Assembly: GCA_947044365.1 (NCBI GenBank)
Contig: OX345646.1
Coordinates: forward strand, 2,689,327 to 2,753,326
Length of the DNA stretch: 64,000 nucleotides
DNA from: Petrosia ficiformis
Taxonomy: Eukaryota; Porifera; Demospongiae; Haplosclerida; Petrosiidae
Direction of reading: 5' to 3'
Part shown: positions 47,078 to 58,895 of the stretch, in pieces
Layout of the letters: every line of letters begins with the position of its first letter
Position numbering within the stretch: position 1 is the first letter of the stretch
Position numbers and translations under genes: made by a program
The notes under the pieces: generated by a model
The model's database searches: none
Told to the model about the DNA's origin: nothing
What the model saw: only the letters and a program-made list of their open reading frames with translations

Positions 47078-50000
47078 TGTATATGACATTTGACCCCTAC
47101 GCGGTTCGAACTGTGTTCCTTGCATTACGAAGCACTTCAAATGTTTGTAATTAGTGCCATGAAGATGGCTTTTAAAAGGTTGATGGTTTTTCGGCTGCCC
47201 TTTGCCCTAAATATCGAGCTTTGGGGGAGTTTTAAAGGGGGTCCACCCTCGTTTATGGTGGTTCAAAGGGGACACAGTGCCCATGCAATTTATGGGTTTA
47301 GTGACCCCGCCCAACAATCTTGTGGGTAGCTGATACATTTCCCTTGCTTGAAAACCTGAAATCCTGAAATCGTGGGTGTAGCTGGTACCAACATGCCGTG
47401 GGGTCGTTTTGTTTGCCTCAGTTGCACTGAAAAGGAGAGCACTACATTTAAATTAATCTTATGAAGTGTTTCAGGACTTTTGAGTCCCAGTAAGCAAGTT
47501 AGCAGAAGTAGTACTCCATGTTAGAAAAGGAGCCAAAGTTGAGGTAGAGAAAGTGAACTGTGACCAAAATATATACAGCAGAGATGTCAGCATTGGAAAT
47601 GAGAAGAATTTTGAAAAACAAGCTCAGTGCTCTAATGGTTAAAGCTTAATGCATACAATAGTACAATCATCATCACCCTTTGAGCACTGAGCACTTTTTT
47701 CACAATTCTTCCATTTTTACAACACTGATGGCTCTGATGCAGATATCTCGGCCACCACTTACTTTCTCTACCCCAAACATGGCTTCTTTTCAGACATGAC
47801 ACATTACTTGTAGCAAATTCCTTACCACGACTCTAAACTTTCCAGAACTTCGTAGGACTAAGTCAAATGCAATGTTCTTCCTCTTTTGATAGCAACTTGA
47901 GCAAACAAACAATCCCACTACATATTGGCAGTTGACACCACTACGCCCACAACACATTGGGTTTTCCAGCTGAATGTGTGGGTAAGGTCACTGAAACCCC
48001 AAATTGCATGGAGGTGCAACCCCTTCAAACTCTGTAATAAAACATTGTACACATGGTCATGACCATTGAACCTGAACTGCCTGAGTTATTAATTTAACTA
48101 TAAAATTATTCATTAATTCGTTAAAATTGCTATTGTTAATGATTCACTAATATTTCTGGATTTACAGGATGCATAATGAAAGAAGGGATGGTTCTCTGTG
48201 TCACACATGTACACATAGTCACATTATTCACATACACTCAAAAGTTGTATTCTCTTTTTTTTTATAGGGAATGGGGTAAGCAGTTGAAACTTCTATGGAA
48301 AATACCTGTGTACGTATATGTGACCATGTAGAAGAAAATCAGTCACTCGGGATAATGTTTGATCAAATAAATATTCACTATTCAGCCATTTTGTACAGAA
48401 AATTCAGTATCTAGGAAAGCAACTATTGCTACATTTGCCAAATAGCCAATAATAACTGATTGTAGACCCATTATTGGTTCATCACAGTAATGGACAATAC
48501 AATTCACCATTCAGTACTTGCTCAGTACAACATAGTATGGTACCATATCAGAAAGTACGATAATACTATAAAAGAAGTGATAGCACGAAAAAAATAGCTA
48601 CCCTTACATTTCAATTATTTTGTACATGTATCGTACTTCTGTTTGCACTTCAAATGTAGCTAGTACATGTACATGTGACTGTAATTTACTGTGAGATCGC
48701 AATACATTTGTGCAAGTACATGTACATGTGTAACAGTATTACTTTTAATGTACATGTATGGTAATTGATTGTACTACCCTAATGTGCATGTGTTAAAAAC
48801 AAAAACAAGTATTTGTCATGTTATGTTTCTTTTTATTTCTTCTTTTGGATGACTCTAATGTTTGGTGGATGGTCTTGTGATTTCATGATGGCTAATCTCT
48901 TATTATCTGGAATGTTTATATTGTGATGGTGTATTGTGTGATGGTGGTTTGTTTGGTGATATGAAGGATTGTGGAGTATCGAGATCCTGAGAGTGTGGAA
49001 CGGGCAGTACTTGAGTTGAGGGATACAGATCTGGATGGAAGGAGGATATATGTTAGGAAGGTTGAGGAAGATATTTTTTCTTTGTGGTTGTATGTTTGTG
49101 TGTACACTAACTCAAAGAATCACAAACGATTGTGACCCAATTTATGAAAACCATACTTGTGATGCATAGTAATTTTAAACAAACTCTTTCTTGTAAACAC
49201 ACACGGTTTCCGCCATTCACACATTTAGTTGGTAAAAAATGACCAAATAGTGAGTGTTTGTTAAAAATTATGATGAACCTTACATGTAAGTGTTTTCACA
49301 AATTGGTTTGCAGTAGTGACCATAAATTACGCGTACATCGGTGCATGTGTCTGTCTGTCTGTCTTTCTTTCGTCTCAAGTGTTATCATGTACATGTATAA
49401 TCATTGTGATTGAATTGAGGTAAACAAAGCTTAGATTTAAATATTTCCTATTTGGAAATTTTATACAGAATTCACATGAAATCTAATATTTAAGCATTAT
49501 GCTTGTTATGTACATGTATACCATTGGCTTCCTTTACCAAACTGCTGCATACTGAACAACTGGCATACATTAACCAAAAAGCAGTCATTTCTCATGAACA
49601 TGTACAAAATTATATGTACATGTATAATTATGATAATGTTGTGTTTTTCTGTATTTTTAGCACATGGAAGAAGAGCAACGAGAGAAAGCAGGAATTGTGA
49701 CTATAAATAGGCCTATTGATAGACCACGTCCTCCAGCAAATCCTTCAGCTACTGTGTTTGTGAACAATGTAAGGACAACTAACGACACTGACACTTAATG
49801 AAATACCAATTCATGTAGACTTGAAATTATAGAGAGATCAAAGTTGAAACACTTAATCAAGCTACCAAATACCAATACATGTAGACTTGAAATTATAGAG
49901 AGATCAAAGTTGAAACACTTAATCAAGCTACCAAATACCAATACATTTAGACTTGAAATTATAGAGAGATCAAAGGTGAAACACTTAATCAAGCTACCAA

Positions 50001-53000
50001 ATACCAATACATGTAGACTTGAAATTATAGAGAGATCAAAGTTGAAACACTTAATCAAGCTACCAAATACCAATACATGTAGACTTGAAATTATAGAGAG
50101 ATCAAAGTTGAAACACTTAATCAAGCTACCAAATACCAATACATGTAGACTTGAAATTATAGAGAGATCAAAGTTGAAGATAGTTACATGTACATGTGTA
50201 CATGTAGTTAATTATAAGTAGGATGATTTAGTTAGTTAACGTTTGGATGTCAATTATTGTATTAACAAAACCCAATATACCTACATACATGTACATGTAT
50301 ATACTGTATATTATACATGTATCTCATCTTGTGTTCTTTTAATCAGTCAAATATGATTATGACTTTAATTGTAATGCTACTAGGACATCACAATACACAA
50401 CATATACGTGTAGTTATCAGTATTGTATTTTTTAAGTTTTACATCATTCTCTCCATCTTTTTTTTTGATTCGCATGCTTTCCACAGGGTTACATACACGA
50501 GTGTGACATACATGTATGTGGTTTTGAAGGCTGCATTATTCTGGGGGGGCTGGATCAGTTAACACGTGAAGAAATAAAATGTGCTTGCGCTATACAGACC
50601 AGCAGAAACAAAGCTGCTGTCAGCTTACATAGAAACTGGAACTAATAGCTGTAATAGATGTTATAGCTGAAATCAGGAGCCCATAATGACGTTGACCAGA
50701 AAGCGTAAGAGTAGGAGCGGTAAACGACCATGCATTTAATTAAATTGGTCAAACTATCTGTCTGACCGTCTGTTACTATTTTTAGAACCACGTTTAATGT
50801 TAAAAAAAAATGGCTTCAAGAAAATGAACAGCTACTATATACTACATGTACATTGATTAAGTTTCTTGTATAACAGAGAAAAGAATTGAGCAATATTCTG
50901 GCACTTGTAGACTGTGAAGATGTTTCTAGTGAAGCCATTGACAAAGTAGTAGGAAGCCTTCACTGCAATCACTTCAATGACGAAGGCAATGATGTCAAAC
51001 ACTCTTGAATAAGACTAAACAGTTATTTCTGGGCTTCCCCAAAGCATGCTCTCACTTTCCTGATAGTAGGTCACTCCATTTCTGGCTCAAGACTTGTCTG
51101 TTTCATAGCTAACCTTGGAGATCGTCGAGGTGTAGACGCCATATTTAACGAAGGCGTATACATGTGGTTCTAAAAATAGTAACAGGCGGTCAGACAGATA
51201 GTTTGACCAATTTAATTAAATGCGTGGTCGTTTACTGCTCCTATTTTTACGTTTTATGGTCAATGTCATTATGGGCTCCTGCTGAAATGGAAGAAAAAAT
51301 TCTGTGTGATTTTAGTGGTGAGAAAGTCCAAAATCTTATGAATATCATTATGTGGTTTATTTAAGATACATGTAGGGATAGGGTTCAATCAGTATCAAAG
51401 CCTTTGATGGGAAATTTGGACATCATTCTATTAAAAACACAGTATGTATTGCTACAATATTGTACATGTATATTCTGTGGCAGTGGCTTCACGCTATTCA
51501 AATTTTAAAGTAAACATTGTACATACGTATACACTGTACAGTGTTGTGTGATTAAGAAATACTGTTGATTTGTGAATAATTAGTGATCTCAAAATTACCT
51601 TCCTTGATTGATATTCTGACATGAACCCTGCTACATGCCTATGTGTCTTTCCAAAGTTATCTTGGTAATTTAATCCACAGTCATCATCGACTACAATTAT
51701 AGACATTATGCAAGGCTTGCCAGCAATGCTAGGATGTACAAGTACATGTACTACCTTATTGCAGTGAGCAGATGTACATTTGTATTTCTCCAATTTGTTA
51801 TTGACTTACTAATTTTAAAAAATAATGGTGCATAAAGATATTAAGAGATAAGTAAAGGCATTATTAAATAGTTCTATACATGTACATGTACATGTACATT
51901 CATATGAAGTATTAGTTGTAGGGTTATAAATTACGTTTTGCGATTATTGCTTAAAGGTTACTTGAGATTATTGAAACTACTCATTGATACTGTCAATGAC
52001 CATCTCTAATTGCTTAACCCATTTTAACCAGCTCCCCGGGTTTAAATCCCTTCTGATAGATGTCATGACAAACTCCTCGTTTGTAAAAAAAATTCCTGCA
52101 ACTAGTGGGGCTCAAACCTGCAACCTTTCGATTGACAGGCCAGCTCTTTAACCACCAGTTGACAAGTGCATCCCATTGGGTAAATGTCTAAAACAAATCC
52201 CTGCCATAGTACTGTTTTAGTTTTTTTTTTAAAAGTTAGTTCAATACCCAAGAAGCATCACATTATAAACAAATGTTACAATATAAGATTTGGAAATATG
52301 ATGACTTATTGCATGCTGCTTCTAATCCTGGATAGTTCCATCTTTGAAATCAAAAGGTTTCCAACAGAATTTTCCCTCTTGGTTGATTGATGTCAGTGGT
52401 AGCCAAGAGGACTGTTAAACTAAACAGCCAATTAGACCATGTTTGTGGGTGTGCCATGCATACTCAAAGTGTATTGGCATTGAGTAAGTAAAAGCGTGGT
52501 CTTGTTCAATCTACATATTGTATCATGATAGTTTTTTATATCATGTATAGACTATATCGCCCAGCACTGCTACTAACACTTATTTTAGTTATATAAATGT
52601 AGTTACAAACTTACAATGTATATTCTTCACTTTAAAACATTATTGTAATCACTGTACATGTAGTGTGTGCTAAAGATTTTAAGATTTAATTAGTTTCCCC
52701 ATAATCTATTATAACAAAGCTTAGTTTCAGTTGTTTGACTAAAAGGAATAAAAATTGTTGATTGCCCTTATCTTTTTATTTATCACAGTTAGATTATAAC
52801 TGCACTTGGCAACAGTTAAAAGATGTATTCAAAGCAGCAGGTATGTATTCTGTTAATTGGTTTATTATGCAGTTTTACATGTATGTACATGTATGAGTAC
52901 TAATATGTTTAAGATTATCAATTTAAGTATAATATAGACATAAACAATAATTCATTGATTAATCTATCAAAGCAATAAGAATGGATGGATGGATAGTATC

Positions 53001-56000
53001 CATGTATCTGTTTGTCCCATGCCTGGTATAAATTTTGTTATTTGATGTTTGAATGGGTATGGTGGCACTGCTCAAGATGTACATGTATATTTAGTATGTT
53101 GATGAGTCAATGACGACTGTTGAATTGCTCTTTGTATGTTAGAAATGTTTCTTCCTATCTTTAGCTAGTGTTGATTTAAGAGACCATAAAACTTGCATAT
53201 TTAATACATTAAGGTCCTTATTGGGGCGAGCCCCAGTTAGTGCATGTAGTCAACAGAATGCACAAACGTTGTTTATACCCTTTGGAGCCAAGTCCCTGGT
53301 TCGAATCTTGCAGTATCCCTTCACTTTTTTGTTGGTGTGGCATGCAAAACCACACCCACCAAACACATGGAAACGTTTACAGAGAAGGGTATGTATGAGC
53401 AAGGCAAAGATGAGGCAATGAACATGCTGATGATACACAGAAAAGGTGAAATGCTGAAAGGGAAAGAAGACAACAAATGCGAGCTAATGAGAGAAAGTTT
53501 AGAAGGGAGAGACAAAAGGATAGAGAATCAAAGACTGCCAAAGAGAACAATTCATTGTCAGATAACTTGACGTTTTGGGGAGACTCAGTCACTTTAGATC
53601 ATGTGAATGCCAGTATTTCAAAACCATCCCCAATCCTACATGGCTTCACATTACAATTAGCTAAACTTACAGCACTTCCATCCTCTTTGTACTTCTCCAA
53701 ATCTCCTTGCAAGTGGGGATCAAAAAATACTAATCTAGCCACCTTAGCACCATCACTAATCTTCCCATTGAAATACTTTACATCATGTTCTTTTTACTGC
53801 ATTTCACGGATGACAAATGTGTTACTACTCCATGGATAGTAGCGCAATTACTTGTTTTTAATTCAGACACATCTAATTCGTCAAACTTTCTTTTCGTCAT
53901 GATTTCACAAGTCTATGTCCACGTGTTACATATAATTATGTGTATAATTTTGTGATACAATATATTGTGTGTACATGTACGTTCTAAATGTAGATAATAT
54001 CACTATACATTATTGCACTACCCACCTCTCCTGTGTCTATTCGTGTGTCAACATGTGCCCAATGTTTACGTCCATGCCCATCAGCACGTTGTTAAGATTA
54101 AGAAATTTGTCAGTGTGTTTTACCAACATTAACATCAGTGGTGGACTGGTGGCTACTTCAGCAGTTAGGGATGCGTATTCCTCTGCTTCTTCGATGAAGC
54201 GCTTCAAATGCATTAATGTGAAGACATCACTACCAGGCACTCCTTCTACGCAAAGCTTCTCAAACTGTTTCTAACTGGAGTCAGAATGTTGGAAGAACAC
54301 CTGGCGGCCAGTCTGGGAGATCTTCGTGGAGTAAGGAGGGGCGAAAAGGTCGACGACACTCGTTGGAGACGCCATTTCAGCATGAGCATGAGGAAAATGC
54401 TTTGGGCGCGGTCAGGAACGTGTTCTAAAAATAGTATATCTGCTAGCCAAGTTAGACTGAAAGAAAATCTCGTTAACGCGTGGGTGCTTCACACTCCTAC
54501 TCCGCTCTCCAACTCCTGGTGCAATGTACATGTGGAATTCATGTGCATGTGTGACACAAGCACAACAATTATTATGTAGAAAGCAACCATAGGGATGGCT
54601 TGAGGACCTTAAAAAGAATTTTACAACTGCACATACGTATACTGCATGTTATTGATATAAGAAAATGTTATATTATATTGTATCGTTGCTTGTTATCTCC
54701 TGATATATGTATCTATATATCGTGGCAGGGCAGCACTACTCTATTATAATTATTGCTCTATACAATATGTGTTTTGGGGTTTCCAATAGACCAGTACTGT
54801 AATTAATGCTACAGCACATACACATAATTATACTTATAACTTTAGGGAAAATTGTTTACTGTGAGATCCAAATTGACAAGGAGGGTAAATCAAAAGGAAT
54901 GGGTTCTGTTCAGTTTGAAAGACCAATTGAGGCTCTGAATTCAATAGGTAATGTGTGTTCTAATACGTGTACATGTACATGACATGTAATCATGTACACT
55001 ATATAGTATAATTCATGTACATTGTATGTACAGGCTATCAAATATTCTCTATTGTTTTCAGCTCTTTTTCATGGACAAGTGATGTTTAATCGTGCTTTAA
55101 TGGTCAGAATGGTAAGTTTTGAATTAATTGTTTCATTTTGAGATGCATGTAAATGTAAATGTACATTTATGTGTACATGTACATGTACATATAGAGCCTA
55201 CATGTACCTTTGTATGTAGTGATGCTGGAGTGGAAATGGTAATAAATGCTTGGTCTGCCTGTGGTTGTAGGAAGTTTTTCAATACAGGTGAGTGTACAGT
55301 GCATAAGGCGTTTTGTGAGAAATGTGCATGTAAATACCATATAATTTTAAAACTGATCTATGGCAGTTGAGATGGCTATTGCTAATAAATCCTTTTAAAC
55401 TACCTGACTGGTTTTATCACTGGATGGTGATTTTCAAACTACAAACTGGAAGTTTTATGAGGAAATATTAAGATGGTACTTGTACAGGATGATACAAGTT
55501 AAAACTAATACGTTTTGCCTGCCCATATAATATGGAAAGGGAATAGTGGAAGATTCCATGCAAATTTGGAAAGTAATAGTGGAAGTCCATTTTTCTGTTC
55601 CATATTTATTGGGATGTAAAACTATTTCACTCCTATATTCGATATATACATGTAGCAGTGAAATAGTGGAAGTCCACTATTTCTCCCCATATATTGAAAA
55701 TTAGTGGAATGGCTCCATATACTATTATGGGTGGTACATGTAAATAGGGAAATCTGATTCCATTTGCATATGTAATAGTTTTACTGTTACTTGTACAATA
55801 ATAATTGTTACTTTTATGCAAGTTAGACCATGAAAATTTTAAGGCTAGTGAATCTATGAAACTGAGAAAATGGTAATCATGTACTCGGCATTTCACAAAC
55901 AAATTGATTCTACTATAAATCATTTTTATCAACTGTGGACTTAAAACTTTATTTTTCTCTATGTTCTCTTCTAATCATCATGTAATATTTAAAGGACAAT

Positions 56001-58864
56001 CGCTCTCCAATTAAGCCAGACTCAATGACTGTTAGACAAGTGATGGGTGGAGGAACAAGCATGGTGAATCCTAGTATTCAGTATGCATTAGCTGGAAACA
56101 ACATGATGTCACAAAATGCTGGACAAATGAATCCAGGTTTGTATTTGTAATATCGTGGATGAGAAATGAGTTACTTGAGAAATAAAGTTTAATAAATCAA
56201 ATAGAGGAAATTCTAAGCCTACCATCCACTAGGCAACTTTGGAATTGGGAAAAAGTTGTCAAATCAATGTTGCCAGTGAATAAACCATGCTTCTACTTTT
56301 TGTGTGGTTGATGGTTGCAACCTACCATCCACCAGGAAATTTTAGAGTAGGCAAAGTTGCCTAGTGGATGATGCATGGTAGGCTTTAAAGCAACTATTGC
56401 TCTGCCTAGCTAGATAGATACCAAATATTGTTTTACAAAATGGCTGAATAGTGAGAATATAAAAGTAAGCATTTGCACTATTCCTAAGTGACTGACTTTC
56501 TCATCCACAGTCAGTACATGTACATTTGTATTATAGGAAGCCATAAGATGAAAGGCACTGATCATAGTATATATCATGTAGACAAGTGTATACGAGTCAC
56601 GCACGGGTTAACAAATGGTTTATCATTTTACTCACGGGTTAAAATAACTTGTTAAATCAAGAAAACACGGGTTAATAATGAAACAATAATTAATTTTTAA
56701 CAACATAGTAATATAACAAAACAAAACAATAGTTTTTAATAATAGTTGATCTTCCTCTTCCATCTTAATAACACCTACGTGTTGGACACTAGTTCCAGTA
56801 GCTTTACAAAGCTCACGAAGACGACCTCGCAAGCACCTTGAATTGGCTTGAACCGGGAGTCTCTTCTGTATAATACATTGGGAGTATCACAGCTGTAATA
56901 TTTCATATATCGAAGAATACCTGAAAGTAATTTGTGAATGTTTCTTGGAGGATATTGGTCACCATCAACGCGGCGAACCTCAGCTATGAAAGTTGAAAAC
57001 CATCTATCTATTTCTTCCTTTTGTATGGACGCAAAATGATTCTTTTTGGTTAAAGAAAGCTTTAGACACTTTTTTCGAACGTCTTGAAATTCCGGATCTG
57101 CATTCTCTTTCACTAGTTCGATATCCAAATTTGACATTACTCACAGTCTCACACGCTAAAATATTGTGACTTAATCGTAGTTACTAGGAGATACAACTGC
57201 AACAGTCATGACGCAATAGATATTGCTAGGATACCAAAATAATTGCATAGCAACTGCAGTACTGGCGTCTTTCATCTTTTGGCTTCCTATCAATACAAGC
57301 CTCGTGGCGTATCAGGTATACACTCAAATGATATTCATAATCCCTCGGGCTACGCTCTCGGGATTATGAATATGATTTTCTTGTATACCTGATACACCCC
57401 TCACAGTCATGTTCTATCTATTACTTATATACTACCTGTATACAGACACTGTGTTTTAACTAGCTAAGGAATCAGAGTACATGTATTTCGTTGCTAATAT
57501 CACAGTGAAGGAGTCAATCAAGTTTTTAAGGTGGTTTATTTGCCATTACAGCCTCTGTGTTTACAGTGGCTCCAGATGTTTTGCTTCGGCAGCTACGCGA
57601 TGATCATGACCTTTAGCATATTTCTGGATGTGTGATATCTAAAGTTCTTATAACCAGAAGTGTAGTTGTTCTTCTTAGGCTACTAACAGTATTTACAGTA
57701 GTACAGCTTTAGACCAACTTCTCCAACCACAAGTTGCAAAATGATCTTTTGTAGAACAGTTAGCTCAAGCACACATTCTGTTGGTTTTCAGTTCACATAC
57801 ACAATCTGCAGATTGCACAAATTCCAGACTGCACGGAACATATACAGGTAGAAACTGAAATTTTTAATGTATTTTTTTTCTCTTAAGGATACATGGGAAC
57901 TGGTGGTATGGGTAATACAGGTTTGATGGGTCTCTCTGCTACCCTTGGTCTTAGTCCTGATCTTCTACATAGTCTTGGAGTAAGAGTAGATCAGTCTAAC
58001 CAATGTTAGTAACAGTAGTATAATTTATATTCTGTATAGTTTGAGAGATGAAATATACAATGTGTACAAGTATACATGTATATGTACAATATCATATACA
58101 TGTATGTAACAGTTGATAAGAAATTCAGTTACATGTAATTTTGAAATTTTGTTAGAACTTTACTTTCAAATGCTTGCTATTCAGCTATTTCATATATGAA
58201 ATTTGGTGTCTAGAGCAACTATTACCTCCTTGTAGATATATGTACATCTACTTACAAAATGGCTGAATAGATGTCTAGATAGATAATACATGTGCTTACA
58301 AAATGACCAAACGGCGAGCGTTTAAAGTTAACCATAATTATGGTCATAATAATTATTAATCCTCACTCGTGTAGGCGGAGTGAATGGTTACTGTACATGT
58401 ACACAGTGTATTTGTTTTGTGTGTCTTTCTGTGTGTTACCAAATTTCCTGCAAGTTGGAACTTCAAGCAAGATACAATTACCAGCATACTTCAAATTATT
58501 CAAGGATAAAAAATAAAAATAGTTGTTTGCTCAGTTTTAATGTTAGGACTATGTTTATTAAATTTCATGTGGTACAAATAATGTACATGTATACAAGGTT
58601 ATCATTATTATTCCATGATAATATTATTGTGGACTGATTTCTATTTAGACATTGGAGGAAATGTAGGATATTATCCTAGTTCTAACTATGGTTATGGTAC
58701 TACTGGCTCCTCTTCGTCATTTCAGCAACAATCGTCTTCCTACCAACAACAACAACCTTCTTCATATCAGGTTCAAGATCAACAACAATCCTCTTCATCT
58801 TCCTACCAAACTCAGCAACAACAGGCCCAACAGCAGCAGTCGTCTTCTTACCAGATCCAGGATC

Positions 58865-58895
<31 letters not shown>

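Noticed and set aside
49795..50221. Long open frames on both strands (114 and 125 codons) with internal repeats of 22 residues
   Set aside because: They are produced by the 66-bp tandem repeat, whose length is a multiple of three; there is no start context or homology, and they lie within an intron.
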